A program made the position numbers and the translations under genes. From contig CAZAMP010000021.1 in NCBI GenBank assembly GCA_964486455.1, positions 1 through 64,000 on the forward strand: 64,000 nt of DNA. The letters are read 5' to 3'. This DNA comes from CAZAMP01 sp964486455. GTDB taxonomy: Bacteria > Eisenbacteria > RBG-16-71-46 > CAZAMP01. Positions 1 through 8,581 of the stretch are shown piece after piece (position 1 is the stretch's first letter; the number at the start of each line of letters is the position of its first letter). The notes below the pieces were generated by a model. It made no database searches and was not told the origin of the DNA. It saw only the letters and a program-made list of their open reading frames with translations.

Positions 1-38
1 CATGTAAAGCAATTTCAGGCGGGAAAGGGGGACATCAC

Positions 39-416
39 TTGTTGGACGCTACACTCATGCCTTTCCTGGGATTCGACATCGAACGCAAGGTCAGCGCGAT
101 AATAGAAGAGCATGAGTTTCATGTCGTGGAGTACGTTCATCCCCGTATGGCCTTCGCCATCACCTCACCGAGAAGCGCTTTCAAGGATGATACGGTCCAT
201 CGCAGAAAGCCCGGCGCGCTACATCATCTCGCGTTCAGAGCGGAATCCCGGGCCGAAGTCGATAGGTTGCACACCGAGCTCAAAGGCATAGGGGCCACGA
301 TCGTGAGCCCTCCACGCGTGTATCCGGAATACTCTCGGCCTGGATACTATGCGCTCTTTTTCAAGGATCTCGAGGGGATCAAGTACGAGATCGTGTGTAC
401 GAGGTCGGCTTCATGA
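39..416 (+). CDS. VOC (glyoxalase/bleomycin-resistance fold) family protein, short at the N terminus
   Basis: The 125-residue product matches the second half of a vicinal-oxygen-chelate domain. It has a HHLAFRAESRAEVDRLH stretch, then a GATIVSPPRVYPEY segment, and it ends with FFKDLEGIKYEIV, the metal-ligand Glu strand typical of the family. The usual first strand (HVxIxVxDxxxSxxFY) is missing. The TTG start has an AAAGGGGG ribosome site about 8 nt upstream. The frame stays open to the window edge, so the gene may begin outside the window or be naturally truncated. Substrate is unknown. Members act on small molecules or bind drugs. Confidence 0.7.
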   Translation: MLDATLMPFLGFDIERKVSAIIEEHEFHVVEYVHPRMAFAITSPRSAFKDDTVHRRKPGALHHLAFRAESRAEVDRLHTELKGIGATIVSPPRVYPEYSRPGYYALFFKDLEGIKYEIVCTRSAS

Positions 417-438
417 ACGGATTCAGCGAGGCGAGTGA

Positions 439-1032
439 GTGAAGCGGGTTTCTGTGATTCTGATCATCGCGGTCGCATCGGTGGCGATTGCACAAGAGAT
501 AGCGTCGTCGTCGGCCGACAGACTCGTCGAAGCGGCGATCGAACGCACGACACGCCGTGTCATCTACGACGGCTCCTATCGCGGGATTGATTATCCGGGC
601 GGCGACGTTCCCGACAGCATCGGCGTTTGCACCGACCTGATCATTCGCGCCTACCGCGCGATCGGAGTCGATCTGCAGAAGGACGTCCATGAGGATATGA
701 CGGTGGCATTTGACCTGTATCCGACCATCTGGGGGTTGTCGAGGCCGGACAAGAACATCGATCACCGTCGCGTGCCGAATCTGCAGACGTTCTTCCGACG
801 TTCCGGAGAACTGCTGCGCGTAACTGATGAGGCGAACGACTACACCACCGGCGATTTGGTGACCTGGGTATTGCCCGGGAATCTGCCTCACATCGGTATC
901 GTGACGCACGAGCGATCGCGCGACGGTGAGAGATCGCTGATCGTGCACAATATCGGGCGAGGGCCGGAGATTGAGGATGTGCTTTTCGACTATCCGATCA
1001 CGGGGCACTATCGATACGCGGTGAATCGCTGA
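439..1032 (+). CDS. DUF1287 family exported protein
   Basis: The 197-residue protein starts at GTG and carries a signal peptide (residues 1-18, hydrophobic VILIIAVASVAIA then AQE). The mature part matches DUF1287 proteins such as YijF. It has the region RRVIYDGSYRGIDYPGGD, a conserved Cys64 in IGVCTDLI and a late His pair in NLPHIGIVTH. The Cys/His arrangement resembles NlpC/P60 or amidase-like cysteine hydrolases, so a role on cell-wall material in the periplasm is possible but not shown. The next gene follows 13 nt later and may be cotranscribed. Confidence 0.8.
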   Translation: MKRVSVILIIAVASVAIAQEIASSSADRLVEAAIERTTRRVIYDGSYRGIDYPGGDVPDSIGVCTDLIIRAYRAIGVDLQKDVHEDMTVAFDLYPTIWGLSRPDKNIDHRRVPNLQTFFRRSGELLRVTDEANDYTTGDLVTWVLPGNLPHIGIVTHERSRDGERSLIVHNIGRGPEIEDVLFDYPITGHYRYAVNR

Positions 1033-1045
1033 GAAGGAGTTGATC

Positions 1046-1282
1046 GTGGCACAACGAAAGAAACGTCGTGAGCGAGACGTCGACAAAGACTATCCGCGTC
1101 GCCAGTTCATAGCCAAGCTCCGCCGTTTGGCGGACTGTCTCGAACAGGAGAGCCGCTTTCGAATCCAGGTGGCGAGTGAACGCGTTTCGGTGCCACCTTC
1201 GGCGACGATCAACATCGAACACGAGCGGGGATCTTCGAGCGAGGAGATCGAGTTTCAGCTCAAGTGGTCGCTGTCCGATTGA
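1046..1282 (+). CDS. amphi-Trp domain-containing protein
   Basis: This small basic protein of about 78 residues starts MAQRKKRRERDVDKDY and ends with IEFQLKWSLSD. The terminal amphipathic strand with Trp is typical of amphi-Trp domain proteins, a small family of unknown function. The GTG at 1046 is preferred because AAGGAG lies 6 nt upstream. The TTG at 1040 overlaps that site. It lies 13 nt after the DUF1287 gene. Confidence 0.65.
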   Translation: MAQRKKRRERDVDKDYPRRQFIAKLRRLADCLEQESRFRIQVASERVSVPPSATINIEHERGSSSEEIEFQLKWSLSD

Positions 1283-1460
1283 CACAAGCGTCCAGGCTCG
1301 GGTGATATCGTTGGCGCGATCGGCGATCGATATGTGCGATCCTGGAGCCAATGGCACGGATGCACCATCGATCAAGGCTTCGACCGCGGTCACAGGCGTC
1401 TACGGGCAGTCGCATCGCGCGCAGTCGAGATGACCGCTCATGCGGCAGTGAGGAGAGATT

Positions 1461-2303
1461 ATGGACTGGCATACCGAGCGAAAAGCCGGGACTCGGGCCG
1501 AGGTCCGTTCCCGACACGATGACAACCGGGCGGCATGGAACGAGGCCGCCCAGACCTACACGAGCGAGAACGAGGAACGAGTTCGGAATCTCAGATCAGG
1601 GAAGAGCAATCTCCACGCGATCGAACGCGCTACCCTCGCGCGGTACGGGCCCCTCGACACGTGGTGCCACCGGGCGATCCACCTGCAGTGCGCGAGCGGG
1701 AACGATACGCTCTCCCTTGTTCTCGAAGGGGTACACGAGGTCGTCGGAGTCGACATCAGCGACGTGCATATCGAGAACGCGCGATGGACGTCGGAGCAGC
1801 TCGGCATGTCCGCGAAATGGTACTGCTGTGACGTGCTGGACACGCCATCGGAGCTCGATGGGAGCGCGGATCTCGTCTACACGGGACGTGGTGCTATCTG
1901 CTGGATCCATGACATCGAAGCGTGGGCGGCGGTCGTCGCGCGACTGCTTCGCAAAGATGGCGTGATGAGTCTCTTCGATGATCATCCGGCCAGCTGGCTC
2001 TTCTCTCAAGAGACTCAGGAACTCGCGGCGTCGGGGGTCGACTACTTCGAGCATGCCGAGGCGAATCGCGGCTGGACGCCTGAGTACATCGGCGATCTTG
2101 GGAAGTCATCAGAAGAGCACGCGGTAAAGCACGAGAGACTCTGGACCATCGCGGACATCTTTCAGGCTCTGATTGAGGCCGGATTGGTCGTCGAGCATCT
2201 CGGTGAGCACCCGGACGAATACTGGTCCGCGTTTCCGAAGCTGTCGGGGGAGGACAGGCGCAGGCTGCCCATGACCTTCAGTTTGATTGCGCGGAAGCCA
2301 TAG
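1461..2303 (+). CDS. class I SAM-dependent methyltransferase
   Basis: The 280-residue protein begins at ATG behind GAGGAGAG. It shows the family start DDNRAAWNEAAQTYTSEN and a Rossmann motif I in the variant form IHLQCASGNDTLSL. The acidic end of strand 2 (VVGVDISDVHIENA) should bind the SAM ribose. The C-terminal half (VMSLFDDHPASWLF, then GDLGKSSEEHAVKHERLW) resembles a small-molecule methyltransferase subgroup. Substrate is unknown. No partner gene adjoins it. Confidence 0.8.
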   Translation: MDWHTERKAGTRAEVRSRHDDNRAAWNEAAQTYTSENEERVRNLRSGKSNLHAIERATLARYGPLDTWCHRAIHLQCASGNDTLSLVLEGVHEVVGVDISDVHIENARWTSEQLGMSAKWYCCDVLDTPSELDGSADLVYTGRGAICWIHDIEAWAAVVARLLRKDGVMSLFDDHPASWLFSQETQELAASGVDYFEHAEANRGWTPEYIGDLGKSSEEHAVKHERLWTIADIFQALIEAGLVVEHLGEHPDEYWSAFPKLSGEDRRRLPMTFSLIARKP

Positions 2304-2526
2304 GCGGTCGCGCCGCCGCGGCTATAAGGTGTTATCAATAAGCCAATTGCACTGACACAGCGCGGATGAGATGAGAGCGGCGACCGCGGCAGACGGATCT
2401 GTTGTATCGTAGCGCCCGAGCATGCTGCGTGCGCTCGACTCACGTGCGGTCGGGCGGCGGACGGGGCCACGGCGGCCGCACACGTTTCCCAGTGACTCGG
2501 CAGTGCCGGCCGATCGCGGAGAAGCC

Positions 2527-3306
2527 ATGAGCAAGAAGCAAGTCTACGAGTTCTTCGACGGGTTTTCCTGGGCCGTCCCCACGGCGTTTGCTGAAACGCT
2601 TGCCGCCTGCCGTTTCGAACAGGGCGATGTGCTCTACGACACTCGCCGGGCCTACGAAGGGACGTGGGGGCAGGCGCGCCCTCACGTCTCGCATAGCATT
2701 CAAGTGAAGTTGCCGCTCAGACGGACCGGCACCAAGTCGGAAAAGGCCGAAGAGTCCATATTCACCGATAACTGGAACATGACCGTCGAGTTCAACCTGA
2801 CGGATCATCGAGCCGGCAAGACCCGGGCCATCACCACGACCCAGGGCCGGCTTTACACGCTCCTGTGGAAGGGCGATCTCTCGTCTATTGTTGCGAAGAG
2901 TCCGTCACCAACAGTGCCGACGCTGCCCATGGACATCCTCCGCGATCTTCCAAAGGCCCTCGATCATGTGCGGGGAAGGCTGCCCGAGGTGTCGAACGGC
3001 GGCGTGATCTTCCTGATGCCGTTTGACCTTACTCGCCAGCTTCTGCGGTCCAAGTTTCGGAAGGTGGAGGCGGAACTGGCGCAGTTCGAAGCAGACATGT
3101 GCCTCGTCTCGCCATCCGATGCCGGCTTGGAGAGCGAGAAGGGGTTTGCACCTACGGTCAGCATCGCGTGTTTCATGGTTCAGTCGGCGCCGGTGAACGA
3201 CGTCGAGAAGGCGTTGAAGCAGGCCCTCTACATGCCGGCGAAGAACAAGAAGACAGCGGTCGAACGTTTTCGCCTCGGCGCTCACGGTCACCTCGCAACG
3301 GTTTGA
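2527..3306 (+). CDS. hypothetical protein
   Basis: The 259-residue product starts at an ATG (MSKKQVYEFFDGFSW). I do not recognise the family. It is soluble, with no signal peptide or membrane segment, and mixes beta-rich stretches (HSIQVKLPLRR, NWNMTVEFNL) with an amphipathic helical part (RKVEAELAQFEADM). Codon use is strongly G/C at third positions, which supports coding. The frame is open upstream to 2422, but no better start was seen there. Confidence 0.6.
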   Translation: MSKKQVYEFFDGFSWAVPTAFAETLAACRFEQGDVLYDTRRAYEGTWGQARPHVSHSIQVKLPLRRTGTKSEKAEESIFTDNWNMTVEFNLTDHRAGKTRAITTTQGRLYTLLWKGDLSSIVAKSPSPTVPTLPMDILRDLPKALDHVRGRLPEVSNGGVIFLMPFDLTRQLLRSKFRKVEAELAQFEADMCLVSPSDAGLESEKGFAPTVSIACFMVQSAPVNDVEKALKQALYMPAKNKKTAVERFRLGAHGHLATV

Positions 3307-3354
3307 CGGCGCCGCGCTCGCGTTCCTTCTTCTCAGCCGGAGGCAAACATCTCG

Positions 3355-4056
3355 ATGCCGAGCATGTACGAGATCTACGAGAAGCATGCGGACCGCTATC
3401 ACGAGCTCGTCAGTGCCGAAGATCATCAGGCGAACCTGCCTGAAAAGCTCCACGAGATACTGGATTGGAGAGGGCTCTCCGTCCTCGAGGGCGGGGTCGG
3501 GACGGGGCGTGTTACCCGACACTACATCGAAGATGCATCCGCCGCCGTGTGCTGTGATCGCTCCCGGCACATGCTCGACTTCGCTCAGGACGCGCTCGGT
3601 GAGTTTCGCGACAAGATCACGTTCGTGTTGGCTGACAATAGGATGATGTCCCAGCTCCCGGACCGGCATGACGTGTTCATCGAGGGGTGGAGCTTTGGTC
3701 ATGCGGCCGTCGACTGCAGCACGCGCGTCGAAATCGAGGGCGTAGCGGAAATCCTGCTGCGCGGCGCTGCGAAGAACCTGAGACCGGGCGGCGCCATCGT
3801 CTTGATCGAGAGCCTAGGGACTAATGTCGATGTGCCCGCTCCGCCGGATGACAAGCTCGCGACTCTCTACGAGCGGCTCGAAGTGCGTCACGGCTTCGCG
3901 AAGGCAGTGATCAGAACCGACTACCGGTTCGAATCGAATGAGGATGCCGTTCGGGTGATGGGGTTCTTCTTCGGTGAGAGGATGGTGGATGGGATCCTGA
4001 GGCGGAAGTCCCCGATCATCCCGGAGTGGACCGGAGTCTGGACGAAGACTGTCTAG
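3355..4056 (+). CDS. class I SAM-dependent methyltransferase
   Basis: The 233-residue protein has motif I VLEGGVGTGRVTRHY near residue 45, the ribose-binding acid in AAVCCDRSRHML and a late strand NLRPGGAIVLIESLG. Its C-terminal signature VRVMGFFFGERMVDGIL is close to that of the methyltransferase at 8578-9216 (LLGFYFGDQ), so the two are probably paralogues. Substrate is unknown. The ATG at 3364 (MYEIYEKHADRY) is an alternative start. Confidence 0.8.
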   Translation: MPSMYEIYEKHADRYHELVSAEDHQANLPEKLHEILDWRGLSVLEGGVGTGRVTRHYIEDASAAVCCDRSRHMLDFAQDALGEFRDKITFVLADNRMMSQLPDRHDVFIEGWSFGHAAVDCSTRVEIEGVAEILLRGAAKNLRPGGAIVLIESLGTNVDVPAPPDDKLATLYERLEVRHGFAKAVIRTDYRFESNEDAVRVMGFFFGERMVDGILRRKSPIIPEWTGVWTKTV

Positions 4057-4156
4057 GTAGTCTGAAGCGGGCTCGAATTGACCGAAACCGAGGACGGCCC
4101 GCGGGGTTCAATCCAGTGTCGTCGGTAATCGTCCTCTCCTGATCTGGGGGTGACTC

Positions 4157-4891
4157 GTGTTGGGCCCGACGCGCAGGACGCATTCGCTTGCCGTGAAGGC
4201 GGCTGTCGTTGCCACAGCCATCCTTCTGCCGTTCGGTTGCACACAGGAAGAGGTCACGAAGCCGGGAGCCGGTCCGTGCATCCACGAGTATCGTGAACCG
4301 GCCTTGACGATCGACAAGATCACCAACTCCGTCGATGGCTCTCGAATTGAGCGCGTGTCGATCCGGCAGCTGGAGATCAATGGTGTGGAGATACCTTCTC
4401 TGCATCACTTGGCTGACTCCGCTCTCGGTATGTCGCTAGCCGGCGATACGCTGATCTGTACGCCTCCATGCGGCTTTGGAAACGTTACCGGCGAATACAA
4501 GTTCGTGATGTCCGCGGACGAGTTTGTCCCCGCCACGATTCTCTCACAGGCGGAGTATTCGATCTTTGAAGGCGGGTGACCCTCATGGAACGACGGTGGT
4601 TCACACGTCGAACTGAAGCTGACGCCGGATCCAACCACCACGCCGAGCGGTACCTTCTTGATAAGGAGCCGAGCCGTTCTGCGGAGGCCGCCCAGGTACT
4701 CGCTGGTCGTGATCGCGCCGGATCCCGGTGTCGATTACAAGTTGGTCCGGATCACTCCTGATAGCGGCATCGACCATTCGCTCATCATCATCAGGCCTGA
4801 GATGGAGCCCGGGTACGTCAGTGTAGGACGCCTGTCTCGGTATCACCATCAGCGAGGTCGAGGGATGGAGTTGAGCGGACCTCTGGAATAG
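4157..4891 (+). pseudogene. exported lipoprotein gene interrupted by an in-frame TGA (selenoprotein candidate or broken gene)
   Basis: The first part (4157-4579, 140 residues) encodes a lipoprotein with signal peptide and lipobox LLPFGC. It is followed by a beta-sandwich-like region that includes PPCGFGNVTGEYKF. TGA at 4577-4579 stops it after SIFEGG. The same frame continues as PSWNDGGSHVELKLTPDP and then a short repeat (IAPDPGVDYKL, ITPDSGIDHSL) with GC-rich third positions to about 4820. Beyond that, the +1 frame (DACLGITISEVEGWS, stop near 4871) looks more coding than the continued frame to 4891. The TGA could replace a Cys codon by one base. A SECIS-like hairpin lies 11 nt downstream, but the apparent frameshift favours a decayed gene. 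Confidence 0.5.
4591..4610 (+). other. SECIS-like stem-loop after the in-frame TGA
   Basis: CGACG (4591-4595) and GTG (4596-4598) pair with CAC (4602-4604) and CGTCG (4606-4610). The 3-nt apical loop GTT begins with G, and there is one bulged A. The stem starts 11 nt after the TGA and the loop starts 19 nt after it. These values fit the published bacterial SECIS spacing and loop rule. Random hairpins are common in GC-rich DNA. Confidence 0.3.
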
Positions 4892-4973
4892 ACGATCGGC
4901 GCCAGGCGCGGAGACGTATCATCGTGGGGCGTTGCGTGTGCGCGCCGGTGCCGCTCAAACTGCTGAGGGAAAT

Positions 4974-5357
4974 ATGGGCGAGACAACCGGGTTCGACGGA
5001 CGTGTTCGCAGCTTCGGCTACGCCGCAAATGGAATCCTCCTGATGCTGAAGAGTCAGCGCAATGCGTGGATCCATGCGCTTGCCACCGTCACGGTCATCG
5101 GGGCGGGATTCTCGTTTCGGGTCGGTCCGCCGGAATGGTGCTGGCTCGTCCTGGCGATCGTTTCCGTCTGGAGCGCCGAAGCGCTCAACACCGCGTTGGA
5201 ACTCCTGGCCGACGTCGCTTCACCGGACTACCATCCAACCGTCGGACAAGCGAAGGACGTCGCCGCTGGGGCCGTCCTGATCTCGGCGATGGGGTCGTTG
5301 GTCATTGGTTTGCTGGTATTCGTTCCGCGTATCCTGAGCATGTTGCGGGGAGGGTGA
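4974..5357 (+). CDS. dgkA: diacylglycerol kinase (prokaryotic DgkA family)
   Basis: The 127-residue inner-membrane protein would phosphorylate diacylglycerol (or undecaprenol) with ATP. The sequence shows the N-terminal segment RSFGYAANGI and three hydrophobic helices. It also has the signature region WSAEALNTALELLADVA, containing the catalytic Glu/Asn motif ExxNTAxE, followed by KDVAAGAVL. Length is normal for DgkA. ATG at 4974 has GAGGG 5 nt upstream. Confidence 0.9.
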   Translation: MGETTGFDGRVRSFGYAANGILLMLKSQRNAWIHALATVTVIGAGFSFRVGPPEWCWLVLAIVSVWSAEALNTALELLADVASPDYHPTVGQAKDVAAGAVLISAMGSLVIGLLVFVPRILSMLRGG

Positions 5358-5376
5358 CCGCGTACGGCCCGGCAAG

Positions 5377-5406
5377 GAGCGACACCGTGTGAAGAGCCGG
5401 TCGCTC
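5377..5406 (+). other. stem-loop downstream of dgkA
   Basis: GAGCGAC (5377-5383) and GTCGCTC (5400-5406) form a perfect 7-bp stem with a 16-nt loop, 20 nt after the dgkA stop. No T-run follows, so it is not a classical intrinsic terminator. It could stabilise the transcript 3' end. Confidence 0.25.
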
Positions 5407-5535
5407 CGGAGACGCACGCTGCGACGGTAGGGCGCTGGTTTCAGCTCTCTCCGTTCGTGCGACTCCACTGAGCGCCGAGTCTCGGACGATCCGCGACGTC
5501 GGCGTTCGGATTGCGGCCGATGAAAGGAAGGAATC

Positions 5536-5922
5536 GTGATTGAGGTCCATCCTCGGGAGACCGTCATACTCGCCACCGATTTCTCGGCGATGGTCGCATG
5601 GTTCCGCGACGTGCTGGGCTTCAAGATCACGAAGCTTTATGAAGAGGAGTTCCACTACTGCAATCTCGAAACGTCGACCGGGATCAAGATCGGTATCGCC
5701 ACCGCCGCCGAGATGGGTGTCACGCCGGTTGATCGTGGCAAGAACACGGTGGTCTTGCAGTTCCAAGTCGCGAACGTGAAGGATTTCCTCACGCACGTCG
5801 CGAAGAACGGCGGCTCCGTGAGTTTCGGCCCCACGTTCGACAAGAACGACTCATTCTGGTACGGAGGCTTTGCGGATCCCGAGGGAAACCCGTGCTGGGT
5901 GGTGGATGAGAATTGTCCGTGA
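5536..5922 (+). CDS. VOC family protein
   Basis: The 128-residue protein is a complete single VOC module. It has VILATDFSAMVAWFRDVLGF at the first beta-alpha unit, FHYCNLETSTGIKIGI, then KDFLTHVAKNGGSVSFGPT, and ends with FADPEGNPCWVVDEN, where the family places its last metal ligand or equivalent. GTG start with AAGGA upstream. Substrate unknown. Confidence 0.8.
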   Translation: MIEVHPRETVILATDFSAMVAWFRDVLGFKITKLYEEEFHYCNLETSTGIKIGIATAAEMGVTPVDRGKNTVVLQFQVANVKDFLTHVAKNGGSVSFGPTFDKNDSFWYGGFADPEGNPCWVVDENCP

Positions 5923-6044
5923 TAGTGGGCGGCGCCGCGTTGCTCTCGCGTTCTCCGATGTCGCACGGTAATATCAACAACGAGTTGGCCAACGGAGGGG
6001 ATCACAAGACGGCCGTGCCTTGGCCGAACGAGAGGGAAGCGGTG

Positions 6045-6674
6045 ATGATCTCTGCAGATGAAGCGCTCAAGCGGTTGCGCGAGGGGAACCGCCGTTTCGT
6101 GTCCGGCGTTCGAAGCGATGACACACGTCCGAGCCCGGCACGCCGGAGCGAGCTGGTCGCCGGCCAGGAGCCGTTTGCGATCGTCCTGGGGTGCTCCGAC
6201 TCACGAGTGCCTGTGGAGCTCATCTTCGACCAAGGGCTCGGTGACATCTTCACCATTCGTGTCGCGGGGAACATCGTCGCCCCATCTCAGCTCGGAAGCA
6301 TCGAGTTCGCCGCCGATGAGCTGGGTGCGCCGCTCGTCGTTGTTCTGGGACACTCCAAGTGTGGTGCGGTCTCGGCGACGGTCGAAGAGATGATGCGACC
6401 GACGGGGCAGGGCTCGCCGAGTCTCCGATCACTTCTCGATCGTATTCGCCCTTCCGTCGAGTCGTTGCTCACGCCCGCACTCCGGGGCGACAAGGAGTCT
6501 CTGATCCGGGAGGCCGTTCGAGAGAACGTCCGCATCTCCGTCAATCGGTTGCGGGAGGAATCAGAGATTCTGGCGGAGCTCATCAAGAAGGGCGAGCTGC
6601 TGGTCGTTGGCGCGGAGTACGCGCTGGAGACCGGCATCGTTGAGTTCTTCTATGGAATGCCGGCGGCTGGCTGA
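6045..6674 (+). CDS. beta-class carbonic anhydrase
   Basis: The 209-residue enzyme should interconvert CO2 and bicarbonate with a zinc ion. It shows the Zn/activation motif LGCSDSRVPVELIFDQGLG (Cys and the Asp-Arg dyad). It also has GDIFTIRVAGN and the second Zn motif GHSKCGAV with His and Cys ligands. ATG 6045 is chosen because GAGGGA lies just upstream and MISADEALKRLREGNRRF is the normal family start. The frame is open to 5913 but that part is not family-like. Confidence 0.93.
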   Translation: MISADEALKRLREGNRRFVSGVRSDDTRPSPARRSELVAGQEPFAIVLGCSDSRVPVELIFDQGLGDIFTIRVAGNIVAPSQLGSIEFAADELGAPLVVVLGHSKCGAVSATVEEMMRPTGQGSPSLRSLLDRIRPSVESLLTPALRGDKESLIREAVRENVRISVNRLREESEILAELIKKGELLVVGAEYALETGIVEFFYGMPAAG

Positions 6675-6795
6675 TCCTCTTTCGCGCCGGGACGGTGATT
6701 GGGCGGTGTCTGCCGGGCACGGCCCTGCGCTTCGGCTTCGACACGGTGAGGCGCGGAGATAGTCACGGCACTGGACGCAGGGTGTGGTGGTACCC

Positions 6796-7518
6796 ATGAC
6801 GCGCAGCTCACCGGATCCCGCGATCACGGAGCAGATCGAATACTATCGGCGCAGGGCACCGGAGTATGACAAGTGGTTTCATCGTGTCGAGCGCTATGAT
6901 CGTGGTGCGGAGGAGAATGAGCGGTGGTTTCGTGATATCGATCAGGTTCGGGCCGCCCTCGCCGACTTCGGGCCCTCCGGCAGCGTTCTGGAGCTCGCGT
7001 GTGGAACCGGTCTCTGGACGGAACTCCTGATTCGCTCCGCTTCCCGGCTCACTGCCGTCGATGCTTCCCCCGAGATGCTCGCAATCAACCAAGGGCGGGT
7101 GAATTCGGATTCGGTGCGCTATGTCCGGGCGGATCTCTTTTCATGGGAGCCCGATCGATCGTACGACGTCGTCTTCTTCGGCTTCTGGCTCTCCCACATT
7201 CCACCGGAGCGGTTCGATAGCTTCTGGACGGTAGTGGAAAGGGCTCTTGCGAAATCCGGGCGAGTGTTCTTCGTGGATTCGCTGCGCGATCCCCATTCCA
7301 CCGCGCGGGATCATGTTCTTCCGGCGCCGAGCTCCACGACGGCCCGGCGACGGCTCGACAATGGCGACGAATTCGACGTCGTCAAGGTCTTCTACGATCC
7401 TCAGATTCTCGCGTCGCGTCTGGAGACTCTGGGTTGGGCGATCGAGGTCGAATCCACTTCGCGCTTCTTTCTCTTCGGTCATGGAGGGCGCTCGGGGACG
7501 CAACGATCCGCGCTCTAA
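6796..7518 (+). CDS. class I SAM-dependent methyltransferase
   Basis: The 240-residue protein has an N-terminal helix typical of the group (EYYRRRAPEYDKWF), motif I VLELACGTGLWTELL near residue 62, the acidic residue in LTAVDASPEML and the motif IV region YDVVFFGFWLSHIPPERF. The final part GRVFFVDSL and a C-terminal beta strand complete the fold. The target is unknown. GTG at 6784 is an alternative start. Confidence 0.85.
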   Translation: MTRSSPDPAITEQIEYYRRRAPEYDKWFHRVERYDRGAEENERWFRDIDQVRAALADFGPSGSVLELACGTGLWTELLIRSASRLTAVDASPEMLAINQGRVNSDSVRYVRADLFSWEPDRSYDVVFFGFWLSHIPPERFDSFWTVVERALAKSGRVFFVDSLRDPHSTARDHVLPAPSSTTARRRLDNGDEFDVVKVFYDPQILASRLETLGWAIEVESTSRFFLFGHGGRSGTQRSAL

Positions 7519-7593
7519 CCACCGGCGGCCTCATCGCGGTGTATCCGATGTAACCATTCGGCCGCTTCCGAGTATTCAGTGCGGGAGGTGGTC

Positions 7594-8082
7594 ATGGACG
7601 AATTCGAGGCGCTCTATCGCCAACATGCTTCCGCGGTTTTTCGCTTCGCCTGGGGTTTGTGCGGCGATCGAAGCACCGCCGAAGACCTCGTCTCCGAGAC
7701 ATTCGTGCGCATTCTGACGAAGGCGCCGCGGATCGAGACGCGGACCGCGTTGGCGTACCTCCTGGCCGTCGCTCGAAACACGTATCTCTCCGGAATCCGA
7801 CGCAGCCGGCGGGAGGTTTCGCTCCCGGAGGATATCGTGGCCCCTGAGGAGGACCCGTCGCGACGCCTGGACGACCGGGCGCGCCTAGAGGTCGTGACCC
7901 GAGCGCTTCGCGATCTGCCGGAGGGCGAGCGAACCGCCCTGCTGCTTCGCGTCGACCACGAGCTACCGTACGACGACATTGCCCGAGCCCTTGGGATATC
8001 GGTCGCGGCCGCGAGGGTGCGCGTTCACCGTGCCCGCGTTCGCCTGACGAACGCGGAGACGATTTCCGGGAGGACATCATGA
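7594..8082 (+). CDS. RNA polymerase sigma factor, ECF subfamily
   Basis: The 162-residue protein has region 2 (LYRQHASAVFRFAWGLC, then TAEDLVSETFVRIL) and region 4 (LRDLPEGERTALLLRVDHEL, then YDDIARALGISVAAARVRVH, the -35 helix-turn-helix). ATG 7594 has GGAGG 5 nt upstream. It overlaps the next gene as ATGA, so sigma factor and membrane partner are translationally coupled, the usual arrangement for sigma/anti-sigma pairs. Target promoters are unknown. Confidence 0.9.
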   Translation: MDEFEALYRQHASAVFRFAWGLCGDRSTAEDLVSETFVRILTKAPRIETRTALAYLLAVARNTYLSGIRRSRREVSLPEDIVAPEEDPSRRLDDRARLEVVTRALRDLPEGERTALLLRVDHELPYDDIARALGISVAAARVRVHRARVRLTNAETISGRTS

Positions 8083-8405
8083 AATTCGAAGTGACACGGG
8101 ATGTGGTGAGTGATCTCTGGGCGCTGAGTCGTTCAGGGGATGCCAGCACGGACAGCCGTGCCCTGGTGGACGCCTTTCTAGCGGCCGACGCTGATTTCGC
8201 CAAGACACTGAAGGAAAGCGTGAGCCTGCGGGGTGCCACGCCCGCGCTTCAGCTATCGCCCGACGCCGAGCGGCGTCTACTGGATGATGCGCGCCAGCGG
8301 GCGCGAACGAAGCTCCTCGTGATCGGGGGCGCGATCGGCTTGATCGGTCTCGTCTCACTTGTTGCACTGATTGGTGTGATGATGGTCATGTACCGTGGCC
8401 ATTGA
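8079..8405 (+). CDS. small membrane protein, probable anti-sigma factor
   Basis: The 108-residue protein has a soluble N-terminal half and one transmembrane helix near the C terminus (residues about 80-102, LLVIGGAIGLIGLVSLVALI). It starts inside the sigma-factor stop codon (ATGA). The HxxxCxxC zinc motif of ZAS anti-sigma factors is absent, so the anti-sigma role rests on position and topology only. Confidence 0.65.
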   Translation: MKFEVTRDVVSDLWALSRSGDASTDSRALVDAFLAADADFAKTLKESVSLRGATPALQLSPDAERRLLDDARQRARTKLLVIGGAIGLIGLVSLVALIGVMMVMYRGH

Positions 8406-8581
8406 CCTCATGTCTTGCCGGGATCCAGCTTCTAGATACGATCGGGATCCCATCGGACTACTTGACGCTTCGGCTCGAACGGATCGGTGGACGACCCATT
8501 GAGAATCCGCTGCTGCGTCCTGAAGTCGCCGACTACTTCGAGCGTCAGGGGAAGCACGCGAGCATGACGGGAACGGAATGA
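8402..8581 (+). CDS. short hypothetical ORF, possibly a gene remnant
   Basis: A frame of about 59 codons runs from TTG 8402, which overlaps the previous TGA, to TGA 8579-8581, which overlaps the next ATG. The translated part contains LRLERIGGRPIENPLLRPEV and ADYFERQGKHASM, with coding-like composition. Tight coupling on both sides supports translation. The weak start and lack of a recognised family also allow the 3' remnant of a larger gene. Confidence 0.35.
   Translation: MTSCLAGIQLLDTIGIPSDYLTLRLERIGGRPIENPLLRPEVADYFERQGKHASMTGTE

Noticed and set aside
3921..3940. tRNA T-loop-like GGTTCGAATC
   Set aside because: It lies inside a well-supported methyltransferase gene and no cloverleaf arms surround it.
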